Below, piece by piece: positions 43,461 to 53,218 of a DNA stretch of 64,000 nt (position 1 is the first letter of the stretch; each line of letters begins with the position of its first letter). A model generated the notes under the pieces. The model was given only the letters and a program-made list of their open reading frames with translations, had not been told where the DNA came from and ran no database searches. The stretch lies in assembly GCF_040361195.1 (NCBI RefSeq), contig NZ_APNE01000006.1. The stretch is one strand, 5' to 3'. Both the position numbers and the translations under genes were made by a program. The stretch comes from Salinisphaera hydrothermalis (GTDB taxonomy: Bacteria; Pseudomonadota; Gammaproteobacteria; Nevskiales; Salinisphaeraceae).

Positions 43461-45368
43461 TTACTTCTTTTCCGAAGGCTTGACCGGTGTCAGCGACGGC
43501 GCGCCAGGTGACGGCACCGCACCGTTAAGCATCATCTGAGTCCGCGGACCGGCGATGCCGTCGGGCTTGAGGTTGTGGGATTTCTGGAAGGCCTTGAGTC
43601 GCTTCCCAAGCGCGTCGTCGTACACCGGCGAAGGCTTGCCCACCTGATTGTCGGGGTTTTTGCCGTCGATCTGCATCAAGCGCTTGCGCAACCAGACGAC
43701 AGCATTGCCCACCGACCCCGGCTGAATCAGCGCCACGCCGGCGTCCGAGCGCCAGACCACCTCGAACCGCCCGGTCCATAGTTTGAGCAGGCGGTCGCGA
43801 TCCACATCGCGCGTACCGTCGCCACCCACCAGCGTGACCGTACCGTCCTTGTTCACCCCACTCAGGAGTACGGTCTGGTGATGATTCTTCTCATTGAGAA
43901 TCAGCAAGGCCGGACGGTTATAACGTCGTACCGTCGCGAAATCGCCGGTGTCGTCCAGACAACGCAAATCGCCGACATGCAGATCGGAGCAGCCGCTACG
44001 GATCTGCGCACCGAATACGCCCCAAAGCCGTAGCACCTGGTTAATGTCGGCATTGCCCTTGGGCAGCGTGAACGTGTCTTTCTTCGGACTCTGCTTGTCC
44101 TTAGATTGGTCTTTCGACTGGTTCTTGTCGGATTTCTTGCTCGGGTCGTCCGACTTGGCGCCTGCATCCGACTTGGGATCATGACTCGTTTTGTCGGCGT
44201 CTTTCACGTCCGGCTTGCTGCCGCTCTTCTGGGCGTCTGCCGGATCCGGGTCTTTAGCGTCCTTGTTCTTATCCGTGTCCTGAGCTTGGGCGGTCGCCGT
44301 AGGCGCGTTGGCCTTCGAATCGCTGGCGGCACTGTCCTTCTTCGACGCCTCTGTTGCCGTCTTGGTTTGGCTGTCCTTGCCGCTATCGTCGGCCTGCGCG
44401 ACCTGATCTCCGCTGGCCTTCGCACCGCGAATCCATTCGGCGGCGTTCGTCAAGGGGATATCCGGCAACCATGCCAGCCCTACGACGATACCGATCAATG
44501 CAATAGCCCCGGTGGGCACCGCGAAGCGCCACCAGCGCGAACGCACCCGGCGCGGCCGCGCCGGCAAGGTTTCCATCGCCGCCCGCAGCACGGTCCATGG
44601 CCCGACATAGGCACGACCGTGGGCGTATGTGCCCATCAGCGCACGCTCGCAGACCATGTTGATCAAGCGCGGCACCCCACGAGTCAGCGCGCATAACATG
44701 ACGATCGCCGAACGGGAAAACAGATGCTGCGGGCCGCCCGCACGCGCCAGGCGATGTTGGACATAAGCACGTGTCTCGGCAACGCCCAACGGCTGCAACC
44801 GGAAACGTGCCGTGATCCGTTGCGCCAGCTGGCGCAGGTCGTGACGCGCGAGTACGCCCTCGAGCTCTGGCTGGCCGACCAGGATCACGCGCAGAAGCTT
44901 ATCCTTGTGCGTCTCCAGATTGGTGAGCAAACGCAGCTGTTCCAGCACCTCGCGCGACAGATTCTGTGCTTCGTCGATAATCAACACAGTCCGGCGGTTG
45001 GCGGCATGCGCCTCGAGCAGATGCTGGTTCAAGCGATCGACGAGCGCCTTGAGCGTCGTGTCGCGCTCGGCGTCGTAGCTCACGCCCAGCTCGTCGCAGA
45101 TCGTGCCCACGAATTCGGTCACGCCAAGATGCGGGTTCCAGCAGAGCGCGACATCGAGATTGGGCGTATCGTTCGCCACGACGGCACGGATCAACGTCGT
45201 CTTGCCAGTGCCGACTTCGCCGATGAGCGCCACGAAACCACCGTGTTCCCCGGCGCCGTAAAGCAGGTGGCCGAGCGCTTCGCGATGACTGCGGCTGAGA
45301 TAAAGAAAGGACGGATCCGGTGTAACCGCGAACGGGTAACTATCGAAGCCGAAGTACTCGAGGTACAT
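43461..45368 (-). CDS. gspA: Type II secretion ATPase GspA (ExeA-like)
   Basis: The N-terminal AAA ATPase has Walker A GEVGTGKTT (residues 50-58) and Walker B TVLIIDEAQNLSR. A membrane segment (about 285-305) is followed by a highly charged lysine/aspartate/serine linker (about 325-425). A periplasmic domain follows, and a peptidoglycan-binding module (about 575-625, GKRLKAFQKSHNLKPDGIAG) ends the protein. At 635 residues it is longer than typical ExeA because of the linker. GspA uses ATP and peptidoglycan binding to help assemble the secretin. It diverges from gspC across 362 bases. Confidence 0.92.
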   Translation of the reverse strand: MYLEYFGFDSYPFAVTPDPSFLYLSRSHREALGHLLYGAGEHGGFVALIGEVGTGKTTLIRAVVANDTPNLDVALCWNPHLGVTEFVGTICDELGVSYDAERDTTLKALVDRLNQHLLEAHAANRRTVLIIDEAQNLSREVLEQLRLLTNLETHKDKLLRVILVGQPELEGVLARHDLRQLAQRITARFRLQPLGVAETRAYVQHRLARAGGPQHLFSRSAIVMLCALTRGVPRLINMVCERALMGTYAHGRAYVGPWTVLRAAMETLPARPRRVRSRWWRFAVPTGAIALIGIVVGLAWLPDIPLTNAAEWIRGAKASGDQVAQADDSGKDSQTKTATEASKKDSAASDSKANAPTATAQAQDTDKNKDAKDPDPADAQKSGSKPDVKDADKTSHDPKSDAGAKSDDPSKKSDKNQSKDQSKDKQSPKKDTFTLPKGNADINQVLRLWGVFGAQIRSGCSDLHVGDLRCLDDTGDFATVRRYNRPALLILNEKNHHQTVLLSGVNKDGTVTLVGGDGTRDVDRDRLLKLWTGRFEVVWRSDAGVALIQPGSVGNAVVWLRKRLMQIDGKNPDNQVGKPSPVYDDALGKRLKAFQKSHNLKPDGIAGPRTQMMLNGAVPSPGAPSLTPVKPSEKK

Positions 45369-45730
45369 CTTTAACGATTCCAGGGCCGGGCCCGCGCCGG
45401 ATGACGTCGGGCCGAGCCGGCACCGCGCGTATTACTCGCTGACACACCTGGCCCCGCCCATGCGCCCATACGGCGGCGCGGCCGCGGCGATGCACTGGCG
45501 CCCGCTAAGCCGACGGCCGGCGTTGTCAGTCGTTCATTGCCCATAAGCAAACCGTTCTTCCGCCCTCGCGGCCGCTCGAATACAAGCGCCTGGCTCGACC
45601 GCGCCCATGAATTCGGGTAATTGTCACGGCCTCGTAGCAGACGATGCTCTAGTCTACCCCGCGCAAGATCAAGTACAACCACCACTAATTTATATAACGC
45701 AGGCGTCGTCCTGTTGGTTAGACTCGCGCC
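45369..45730. promoter_or_regulatory. Divergent control region between gspAB and gspC-N
   Basis: The 362 bases separate the divergent gspA and gspC starts. The 60 bases nearest gspC are AT-rich (about 45660-45720) and hold TATATAAC-like -10 sequences. On the minus strand TTGTAC followed 16 bases later by TAGACT could serve gspA. The exact promoters are not certain. I see no gene here; open frames across it are antisense shadows. Confidence 0.4.
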
Positions 45731-46660
45731 ATGGCTATGGAACTCCCGCGCGACGCACGCCGCTGGGCGATGCGCGCTCCCGATATCGCCAATCTCATTC
45801 TGATTGCGCTGATCGCTCTCGCCGCCGCGCGCCTGTTCTGGCTGGTCTGGCCCGAGCCGCCCGCACAGGCGGTCGCCCCGAGCGGCGCCGATGTCAGTAG
45901 CCGAGCCGCATCGAGTCAATCGATCGACATCGACGCGATCGCCGGCGCGCATCTGTTCGGCGAACAACCCGCCGCCGATAGCAAGGCCGATCAAGTCAAA
46001 CAGATCAAGGCACCTGAGACGCATCTCAACCTCGAGCTCACGGGTATCGTCTCGGACAGCCGCGGCCAGCGTTCGCGCGCGTTAATCAAGAATCCGAAGG
46101 GTAAGCAGGATAGTTATAAGGTCGGCCAGTCGATCGTTTCGGGCGTCAAACTGCACGCGATCTATACTGATCGGGTGATTCTGGATCGCAGCGGACATTA
46201 CGAAACGCTCACGCTGGAAAGCATCAAGAAAATACGGTCGATGACCGGCATCAGCCGTAGTCCGGCGGCCGCCGCGCCCGCCGATACGTCGAGCGATGCG
46301 ACGCAGGATAACCACCCCGCCGCATCGCAAACCGTGTCGGGCGATGTCGCCGATCGCATTGGTACGATCCGCAAAAAAATCCTGGCGGATCCGTCGACGG
46401 CCTCGCATTACATCCGCTTGCGACCGGCCCGACAAAACGGCAATCTCGTGGGCTACCGGATTTACCCGGGGGCAGACAAATCCCTGTTTAAAAAAGCGGG
46501 GCTTCAAAGTGGGGAACTTGTGACGGCAATCAACGGCAAGCCGCTGGATAACCCGGCGGCCTCATTGCAGCTGCTTGGCAGCCTGGCGCACGCGTCGACG
46601 GCGACCGTAACGCTTCAAAAGGACGGCCAGACCCGCACCGTTCGGATCAACCTACAATGA
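45731..46660 (+). CDS. gspC: Type II secretion protein GspC
   Basis: One membrane segment near the start (about residues 20-40, IANLILIALIALAAARLFWL) anchors the protein. The periplasmic HR domain (about 92-155, HLNLELTGIVSDSRGQRS and VILDRSGHYETLTL) contacts GspD, and a C-terminal PDZ domain (about 238-308, GYRIYPGADKSLFKKAGLQS) is thought to help select substrates. This is the full-length GspC layout. Its stop overlaps the gspD start by four bases, and it is the first gene of the plus-strand operon. Confidence 0.93.
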   Translation: MAMELPRDARRWAMRAPDIANLILIALIALAAARLFWLVWPEPPAQAVAPSGADVSSRAASSQSIDIDAIAGAHLFGEQPAADSKADQVKQIKAPETHLNLELTGIVSDSRGQRSRALIKNPKGKQDSYKVGQSIVSGVKLHAIYTDRVILDRSGHYETLTLESIKKIRSMTGISRSPAAAAPADTSSDATQDNHPAASQTVSGDVADRIGTIRKKILADPSTASHYIRLRPARQNGNLVGYRIYPGADKSLFKKAGLQSGELVTAINGKPLDNPAASLQLLGSLAHASTATVTLQKDGQTRTVRINLQ

Positions 46661-48807
46661 GCTGGGTACAGCGCCTGGCCGGGGCAGCGATCGGCACGGC
46701 CATCGTCTGCGTGCCCGCCGCGGCCCTGGCCCAGACCAACGCGCCCACCGGCATTTCCCGCCAGAACAGCCAGGACGATTCGTTCACGCTGAATCTGAAG
46801 AATGCCGACATCACCACGCTGATCGCGACAGTAAGCGAGGTTACCGGACGCAATTTCGTGGTCGACCCGAGAGTCAAGGGCCAGGTCACCGTGCTGTCGA
46901 ACCAACCGATGACGCCGGCAGAGCTGTACCAGACCTTCCTCTCGGTACTCGACGTGCATGGCTTTGCAGCCGTGCCATCCGGCGAGGTCATTAAGATCAT
47001 CCCGCAGATCAATGCCAAGCAGGATGGTGGTTTTGGCCACTCGGGCGGGGCCACGAACGAGGATGTGGTGACCAAGGTCCTCCACGTGAATAACGTGCCG
47101 GCGGACCAGCTCGTACCCATCCTACGGCCGCTGGTGCCGCAATATGGGCATCTAGCGGCTTATGCGGCATCCAACTCCCTGGTCATCTCGGACCGCGAGG
47201 CTAACGTCGCCCGACTGACCAAGATCGTACGCCGGATCGACTCGAACGGTTCGTCGAGCGTGGATCAGGTACATCTGTCCAACGCCAATGCGTCCGATGT
47301 GGCCGATGCCATCCAAAAGCTCGAAGGCAATAACAAGAAGAACGCCAGCAGCAGCGTCGTGGCGCTGGACCGCACGAACAGCGTACTCATCTCCGGCACC
47401 GCCGAACAGCGACGCAAGCTCCGGCGCATCATCCACAACATGGATACCAAGTCGCAGGAATCCGGCGACACGGCGGTGATCTATCTGAACTATGCCGATG
47501 CCGAGACGCTCGCGCCGGTGTTGCAGGCCTATGCCACCGGACAAAGTTATTCCTCCGGTAACTCCCGCAACCGCGGGTTGAGCAATATCGGCAATAGCAG
47601 CGGATTTGGCAGCAACAGCGGCAACAACAGCAGCTCGTTCGGCAGCAGTAGCCCGATCAATCGCGGAAGCTCGAACTCGGGCGGCGGCAGCGTTCAGGGT
47701 ATTTCCGGGTCCAAGGACAGCGATGTCGCGGTGATCGCCGAGGCGGGCGCGAATGCGCTGATCATTCATGCCCCGGCCGACAAGATGGGCAAGATCAAGC
47801 ACATCATTTCCAAGCTCGACATCCGGCGTGGCCAGGTGCTGGTGGAAGGCATTATTGCCGAAATCGGGATTCAGCAATCGAAGAAGCTTGGCATCAACAT
47901 TGCCGCGCTCAAGAACGGCGGCCCGGCGGCCGCGAGTATTCTGAACTCCGAGACCTTGTCCGCCGTGGGCCAGGCTGCCGCCAACGGCACGCCGCTCAAC
48001 CTTATTCAGCAAGGCCTCAACGTCGCGCTCGGCAGCACCAACGGCGAAGTCAATTTCGCCCTGCTCGTCAACGCGTTGTCGAATAACGTCGACACCAACG
48101 TGCTGTCCACGCCGTCGCTCATTACACGCGACAACGAGGAAGCCCAGATCAAGGTCGGGCAGAAGGTGCCGTTCGTGACCGGCAGCTATACCAGCGGCAC
48201 GTCCGGCGTGGGCAACGGCAACAACCCGTTCCAGACCATCGACCGCGAGGATGTCGGGCTGCAGCTCGCTTTCATCCCGCAGATCAGTGCCGGCAACACC
48301 ATCCAACTGACGATCGACGAGGAAGTGTCCTCGATCGCGCCCAGTGCCCAGCAGACGACCAGTGCCGGCCTGATCACCAACAGCCGAACCTTGCAGACGG
48401 CCGTCGAAGTCCAGAACGGCCAGATTCTGGTGCTGGGTGGGCTGATCGACAACAACGTGCAGGTTACGCATAACCAGGTGCCCGTGTTGGGCGATATCCC
48501 GATTCTGGGATCACTGTTCCGCTATAACGCAGTGGATCGCAACAAGCGTAATCTGCTGAACTTCATCCGTCCGACCATTCTGCGCGGCGACGGTGAATCC
48601 AATCGCTACAGTGCTGCGAAGTACAAGTATCTGCGTAATTTGCAGATGCAGCAGTCGAAGAAGCGCTTGCCCCTGATGAAACAAAACATGCGTCCCCAAC
48701 TGCCGCCGATGGATCGGTTCAGCGGTGGCACCCATACCGGGCCGCAGTCGGACACGAAGGGTTCGTCGTCCTCGGGCAAGCGTCGTGGCGACCAGTTCTC
48801 GGATTAG
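46657..48807 (+). CDS. gspD: Type II secretion secretin GspD
   Basis: The Sec signal ends at about residue 24 (AALAQ). Four N-domains follow, starting FTLNLKNADITTLIATVSEV. The third is interrupted by a long serine/asparagine/glycine-rich loop (about residues 300-345). The secretin core (about 385-640) includes the VPFVTGSY motif and the C-terminal GGLIDNNVQ block. The outer-membrane channel is a 15-fold ring of this protein. At 716 residues the size is ordinary, with an S-domain-like tail after residue 650. gspE starts 35 bases later. Confidence 0.95.
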   Translation: MSWVQRLAGAAIGTAIVCVPAAALAQTNAPTGISRQNSQDDSFTLNLKNADITTLIATVSEVTGRNFVVDPRVKGQVTVLSNQPMTPAELYQTFLSVLDVHGFAAVPSGEVIKIIPQINAKQDGGFGHSGGATNEDVVTKVLHVNNVPADQLVPILRPLVPQYGHLAAYAASNSLVISDREANVARLTKIVRRIDSNGSSSVDQVHLSNANASDVADAIQKLEGNNKKNASSSVVALDRTNSVLISGTAEQRRKLRRIIHNMDTKSQESGDTAVIYLNYADAETLAPVLQAYATGQSYSSGNSRNRGLSNIGNSSGFGSNSGNNSSSFGSSSPINRGSSNSGGGSVQGISGSKDSDVAVIAEAGANALIIHAPADKMGKIKHIISKLDIRRGQVLVEGIIAEIGIQQSKKLGINIAALKNGGPAAASILNSETLSAVGQAAANGTPLNLIQQGLNVALGSTNGEVNFALLVNALSNNVDTNVLSTPSLITRDNEEAQIKVGQKVPFVTGSYTSGTSGVGNGNNPFQTIDREDVGLQLAFIPQISAGNTIQLTIDEEVSSIAPSAQQTTSAGLITNSRTLQTAVEVQNGQILVLGGLIDNNVQVTHNQVPVLGDIPILGSLFRYNAVDRNKRNLLNFIRPTILRGDGESNRYSAAKYKYLRNLQMQQSKKRLPLMKQNMRPQLPPMDRFSGGTHTGPQSDTKGSSSSGKRRGDQFSD

Positions 48808-48842
48808 TTCGTGACCGCTTTGTCGACCGGGAGGATCGTGAC

Positions 48843-50402
48843 ATGAGCGAAAGCGTCGACACCCTCACGCTCGAACCCCTCGACGGCGAGGCCAACGGAG
48901 CGCATCTGGACACCGGCACACCGGAGGATTCGCGGCTGGAGCGACTCTCCTTTGCGTTCGCCAAGCGTTATGGCGTCATGCTCGGCGACCAGGACGATGC
49001 CAGCGTGCGCGTAATCGCGCGCGAGCCGGTCAACGCTGCCGCTCTGCTGGAAGTGCGGCGCCACACCAAACGTCGACTTCGCGTGGAAACCGTCGCGGCC
49101 GGCGCGTTCGAGGCCATGCTCCAGAACGACTATGAAAATCGCGACAACGAGTCCAGCCAGATCGTCGAAGGTATGGACGACGATCTCGACCTGTCCGACG
49201 CCGCGCGCGCGCTATCCGAGCCGGCCGATCTGCTGGAATCCTCCGACGATGCGCCCATCATCCGACTGATCAACGCGCTGCTGACCGAGGCGATCAAGGA
49301 AAATGCCTCGGATATTCATATCGAGCCGTTCGAGGCCCGACTCACCGTGCGTTTTCGCGTCGACGGTGTGCTGCGCGAGGTGCTGAATCCGCCGCGCCAG
49401 CTCGCCCCGCGCCTCATCTCGCGCGTCAAGGTGATGGCCAAACTCGACATCGCCGAAAAACGTATCCCGCAGGACGGGCGCATTTCGGTGCGCATCGCCG
49501 GTCGTCCGGTCGATGTGCGTGTCTCGACGATCCCCTCGGGCACCGGCGAGCGCGTCGTCATGCGTCTGCTCGACAAGCAGGCGGGCCGACTGGATCTGCC
49601 GCAGCTGGGCATGCCCGCCGACACGCTCACCGCGATCGACGCGCTGGTGCACAAGCCGCACGGCATCATCCTCGTCACCGGCCCGACCGGCTCGGGCAAG
49701 ACGACCACGCTGTACGCCGGTATCACACGCATCAACGACCGTACGCGCAACATCATGACGGTCGAGGACCCGATCGAGTACTACCTCGACGGCATCGGCC
49801 AGACCCAGGTGAATTCGAAGGTCGACATGAGCTTCGCGCGCGGCCTGCGCGCGATCCTGCGCCAGGATCCGGACGTCGTCATGATCGGCGAGATCCGCGA
49901 TCTGGAAACGGCGGAGATCGCCGTGCAGGCCTCGCTGACCGGTCATCTGGTGCTCTCGACTCTACATACCAATACCGCGGTCGGCGCGATCGCTCGCCTG
50001 CGCGACATGGGTGTGGAGCCATTCCTGCTCTCGTCGTCGCTGATCGGCATCATGGCGCAGCGTCTGGTGCGCACACTCTGCCCGGATTGCAAGGTGCCCT
50101 ACACCGCCGACCGGCGCGAATGCGAGCTGCTCAAGGCCGATCCGCATAATCCGCCGACGCTGCACAAGCCCGGCGGCTGTGAGCATTGCAATCACTCCGG
50201 CTTTCGCGGCCGGACCGGCATCTATGAGCTGGTGGTGATCGACGACGAACTGCGCCAGATGATCCACGAGCAGGCGGCCGAATATGCCCTCGAAGCCCAG
50301 GCGCGCAAGACGACGCCGAGTATCCGGGACGACGGCCGTGCCAACGTGCTGGCCGGCCGGACCACGCTTGAGGAAGTCCTGCGCGTCACTCGCGAAGGCT
50401 GA
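48843..50402 (+). CDS. gspE: Type II secretion ATPase GspE
   Basis: The Walker A loop GPTGSGKTTTLYAGI is at about residues 280-294. The Asp box MTVEDPIEYYLDGIGQ, Walker B QDPDVVMIGEIRDLETAEIA and His box LSTLHTNTAVGAIARL all lie in order, and two CxxC pairs (LCPDC, CEHCN) form the zinc-binding C-terminal domain. GspE is the cytoplasmic hexameric motor that powers pseudopilus growth through GspL and GspF. A ribosome site GGAGG precedes the ATG. Confidence 0.95.
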   Translation: MSESVDTLTLEPLDGEANGAHLDTGTPEDSRLERLSFAFAKRYGVMLGDQDDASVRVIAREPVNAAALLEVRRHTKRRLRVETVAAGAFEAMLQNDYENRDNESSQIVEGMDDDLDLSDAARALSEPADLLESSDDAPIIRLINALLTEAIKENASDIHIEPFEARLTVRFRVDGVLREVLNPPRQLAPRLISRVKVMAKLDIAEKRIPQDGRISVRIAGRPVDVRVSTIPSGTGERVVMRLLDKQAGRLDLPQLGMPADTLTAIDALVHKPHGIILVTGPTGSGKTTTLYAGITRINDRTRNIMTVEDPIEYYLDGIGQTQVNSKVDMSFARGLRAILRQDPDVVMIGEIRDLETAEIAVQASLTGHLVLSTLHTNTAVGAIARLRDMGVEPFLLSSSLIGIMAQRLVRTLCPDCKVPYTADRRECELLKADPHNPPTLHKPGGCEHCNHSGFRGRTGIYELVVIDDELRQMIHEQAAEYALEAQARKTTPSIRDDGRANVLAGRTTLEEVLRVTREG

Positions 50403-50425
50403 CGGGGCGAGGACCGGGATAACCG

Positions 50426-51646
50426 ATGGGTGCATTTGAATACACCGCGCTGGACGCCCGGGGCCGCCGCAAGAAAGGCGTGCTCGAGGGCGACGCCGCG
50501 CGCGCGATCCGGGCCCAGCTGCGCGAGCGCGGCCTGACCCCGATCGAGGTCAACGAGGTCGCCGAACGCGCCACCGGGTCCTCCGGCCGTTCGTTATTGT
50601 CGTTCTCGCGCGGGATGAGCGTGACCGAGCTGGCGTTGTTCACGCGCCAGCTGGCTACCCTCGCTCATGCCGGCCTGCCGATGGAGGAAGCGCTCAAGGC
50701 CGTCGCCGAGCAGACCGAGAACGAGCGCGTACAAAAGATCATTGTCGGCGTGCGCTCGCAGGTGGTCGAAGGCAACACCTTCGCCGATGCGCTGGCCGAT
50801 TTCCCCAAGAGCTTCAGCCCGCTGTACCAGGCCACGGCCGCCGCCGGCGAGCAATCCGGCCATATCGACGAGGTCCTCAACGGACTGGCCGATTACGTCG
50901 AGGAACAACAAGCGCTGCGCCAGAAGATCCTCGCCGCCCTCATCTATCCGGCTTTTTTGGTGGTGGTGTCGATCGCGATCGTGATCGGGCTGTTGTCGAC
51001 GGTGGTGCCCAAGCTGGTGCATGTGTTCAACAGCGTGCACGCCAAACTGCCGGCGCTCACCGTAGCGCTGATCGCCACCAGCGACTTCTTGCGCACCTGG
51101 GGCTGGCTGCTGGCGATCCTGCTGGCAGCGGCCATTACGGCGTTCATCTACGGAATGCGGCGGCCGGCCTTCAAGCGCCGCTTCCACAGCTTCGTACTGC
51201 GAATTCCGTTGATCGGGCGTTTCGTGCGTTCGGTCAACACCGCCCGTTTTACCCGAACGCTGGCCATTCTCACCAGCAGCGGCGTGCCCGCGCTCGATGC
51301 CATGACCATCGGCGCCGACGTGGTGACCAACGTGCCCATGCGTGAAGCCATCAAGCGCGCCGCGACGCGGGTGCGTGAAGGCGATGCCATTCACCGCGCC
51401 CTGCAGCGCGAACAACTTTTCCCCGCGATCACGCTGCACATGATCGCCAACGGCGAAATGTCCGGCGAGCTGGATACCATGCTCGGTCGGGCCGCCGATC
51501 ATCAGGATCGTGAGGTCGAGACGATCCGTGAAGGCGTCATGGGCATTCTCGGGCCGGCCGTCATCCTGGCAATGGGCGGCATCGTGCTCATGATCGTGCT
51601 GGCGGTTCTGCTGCCTGTGTTCAATCTCAATCAGTTGGTCAAGTGA
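50426..51646 (+). CDS. gspF: Type II secretion inner-membrane protein GspF
   Basis: The start FEYTALDARGRRKKGVLEGD is the GspF/PilC signature. Two GspF cytoplasmic domains are separated by membrane segments (about residues 170-190 and 220-240, then near 375-400). The motif TRQLATLAHAGLPMEEALKA occurs in the first and its counterpart FTRTLAILTSSGVPALDAM in the second. GspF is the platform protein that links the motor to the pseudopilus. The gene overlaps the start region of gspG by four bases at most, with the gspG start at 51685. Confidence 0.95.
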   Translation: MGAFEYTALDARGRRKKGVLEGDAARAIRAQLRERGLTPIEVNEVAERATGSSGRSLLSFSRGMSVTELALFTRQLATLAHAGLPMEEALKAVAEQTENERVQKIIVGVRSQVVEGNTFADALADFPKSFSPLYQATAAAGEQSGHIDEVLNGLADYVEEQQALRQKILAALIYPAFLVVVSIAIVIGLLSTVVPKLVHVFNSVHAKLPALTVALIATSDFLRTWGWLLAILLAAAITAFIYGMRRPAFKRRFHSFVLRIPLIGRFVRSVNTARFTRTLAILTSSGVPALDAMTIGADVVTNVPMREAIKRAATRVREGDAIHRALQREQLFPAITLHMIANGEMSGELDTMLGRAADHQDREVETIREGVMGILGPAVILAMGGIVLMIVLAVLLPVFNLNQLVK

Positions 51647-51684
51647 CCGCCCCGCTTCCATCGTTTCCCGCGAGGAGTTTCGAT

Positions 51685-52152
51685 ATGCAGTTTCCACGTC
51701 ATCGTGCCGCCACGTCGCCGCGCCGCCAGAGCGGCTTCACGCTGATCGAGATCATGGTCGTGGTCGTGATTCTGGGTATTCTCGCGGCCATCGTCGTGCC
51801 CAACATCATCGACCGCCCGGACGCGGCGCGCGAAGCGAAGGCTCGCCAGGACATCAAGGCCATCGACTCGGCGCTCAAACTGTATCGGCTCGACAACTAT
51901 CGTTATCCCACCACCGAGCAAGGGCTGGCGGCGTTGGTGACCAAGCCGACCAGCGAGCCGGTGCCGCGCAACTGGAAATCCGGCGGCTACCTCGATCGCC
52001 TGCCGACCGACCCCTGGGGCCACGTCTATCACTACCGCAATCCCGGCCAGCATGGGCCGATCGACATCTACACGCTCGGCCGCGATAACCAGAAAGGCGG
52101 CGACGGTCCGGACGCCGACATCGGCAACTGGACGCTCAACGACAACCCGTAA
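51685..52152 (+). CDS. gspG: Type II secretion major pseudopilin GspG
   Basis: The prepilin leader is cut before FTLIEIMVVVVILGILAAIV, whose E5 residue is required for assembly. The C-terminal calcium-binding region has the GspG pattern KSGGYLDRLPTDPWGHVYHY. GspG is the main subunit of the pseudopilus that pushes substrates through GspD. I start at the ATG at 51685, which has GAGGAG upstream and gives 155 residues; an in-frame start at 51643 overlaps gspF. GspO, the leader peptidase, is not in the window. Confidence 0.94.
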   Translation: MQFPRHRAATSPRRQSGFTLIEIMVVVVILGILAAIVVPNIIDRPDAAREAKARQDIKAIDSALKLYRLDNYRYPTTEQGLAALVTKPTSEPVPRNWKSGGYLDRLPTDPWGHVYHYRNPGQHGPIDIYTLGRDNQKGGDGPDADIGNWTLNDNP

Positions 52153-52169
52153 CCCGGCATGAACCGTTC

Positions 52170-52778
52170 GTGAACTCGCGCCGGTCATCCACAAGCGGCT
52201 TCACGCTGATCGAGGTTCTGGTTGTTCTGGTCATCATCGGCATCGTGTTGACCTTCGCCACGCTTTCCGTCAATCCCAGCGGCCCGGGCGACCGACTCGA
52301 TACCGCGGCGCAGCGCCTATTGGCGCTGGCCCAGGATGCTGCCGACGAAGCCATTCTCTCGAGTCAGACGATCGGTCTGCAGATCGGCGATCAGGGCTAT
52401 CGCTTTATCCGCTTGACCGACCGCGGCTGGAAAACCATCGACGATAGCGACTCGCCGCTACGGCCGCGCCGGCTCGACGACGACATCCATATCGACCGCA
52501 TCAACAACAACGGCGACCGTAAACAGCAAAACCGGCAGGCGAAAAGCCTGACGCTCCCGGCCTCGCCCATCGCCGGGCGCAAGGCCGGCGAGCCCGCGGT
52601 ACAAGAGGACAACAGCAATAACGACAAACCACAGCTGGCCGTGCCGGCCGCGCTTTTTCTAGCGAGCGGGGAACTGCTGCCTTTTACGCTGGAGCTCTCG
52701 GCCGACGGCGTGAAACACCGGTTCGACATCATCGGCTCGCCGAACGGCGACATCACGCTCAAGCGGCTGGATCGATGA
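52170..52778 (+). CDS. gspH: Type II secretion minor pseudopilin GspH
   Basis: The GTG at 52170 gives a short leader and then GFTLIEVLVVLVIIGIVLTF, the type IV prepilin signature. The rest is a beta-rich domain typical of GspH with an unusual asparagine/lysine-rich loop (about residues 105-150) and the C-terminal strand FTLELSADGVKHRFDI. GspH is a minor subunit that joins GspG to the tip complex. Its stop overlaps gspI by four bases. Confidence 0.88.
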   Translation: MNSRRSSTSGFTLIEVLVVLVIIGIVLTFATLSVNPSGPGDRLDTAAQRLLALAQDAADEAILSSQTIGLQIGDQGYRFIRLTDRGWKTIDDSDSPLRPRRLDDDIHIDRINNNGDRKQQNRQAKSLTLPASPIAGRKAGEPAVQEDNSNNDKPQLAVPAALFLASGELLPFTLELSADGVKHRFDIIGSPNGDITLKRLDR

Positions 52779-53218
52779 AGCGCCGCAGCCGGGGGTTCAC
52801 GCTGATCGAGGTGTTGGTCGCACTGGCCGTGGTGGCGATCGCCCTGGTGGCATTCGTCTCCGCGGGCGCCCAGAACGCAGACTACGCAACCTATATCCGT
52901 CAGCGCACGATCGCCCAGATGATTGCCCGCAACCAGCTCGTTCAATATCAGGTTGCCGCGAACTGGCCGAGCACCGGCAGGCGCCAGGGCAATGTCAATA
53001 TGGCCGGCAGTCGGTGGCATTGGGAAGCCACGATCACGGGCACGCCCGACGATCAGGTTCGGCGCGCCGACGTGCGGGTATTCGCGACCAACCCTGATAC
53101 GCACCAGCCAGACAAGGATTCGGTCGTACTGTTGAGCGGGTTCCTAACCCAGCACGCGCAGCAACAATCGAAAAACGGTGCGTCCGCAACATCCGCCAAG
53201 TCGACCGGCAGCTCATGA
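52775..53218 (+). CDS. gspI: Type II secretion minor pseudopilin GspI
   Basis: The prepilin leader precedes GFTLIEVLVALAVVAIALVA. The short C-terminal domain includes RNQLVQYQVAANWPSTG, matching the conserved GspI asparagine-rich helix. GspI starts the tip complex with GspJ and GspK. At 147 residues it is slightly longer than usual because of a glutamine/serine-rich tail. Starts and stops overlap on both sides (gspH and gspJ), so translation is coupled. Confidence 0.9.
   Translation: MKRRSRGFTLIEVLVALAVVAIALVAFVSAGAQNADYATYIRQRTIAQMIARNQLVQYQVAANWPSTGRRQGNVNMAGSRWHWEATITGTPDDQVRRADVRVFATNPDTHQPDKDSVVLLSGFLTQHAQQQSKNGASATSAKSTGSS

Noticed and set aside
45371..46024. Minus-strand open frame upstream of gspA
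   Set aside because: It overlaps gspC and the divergent control region and contains no recognisable domain.
47152..48471. Long open frame on the minus strand (439 codons)
   Set aside because: It is antisense to gspD, whose secretin domains are clear.
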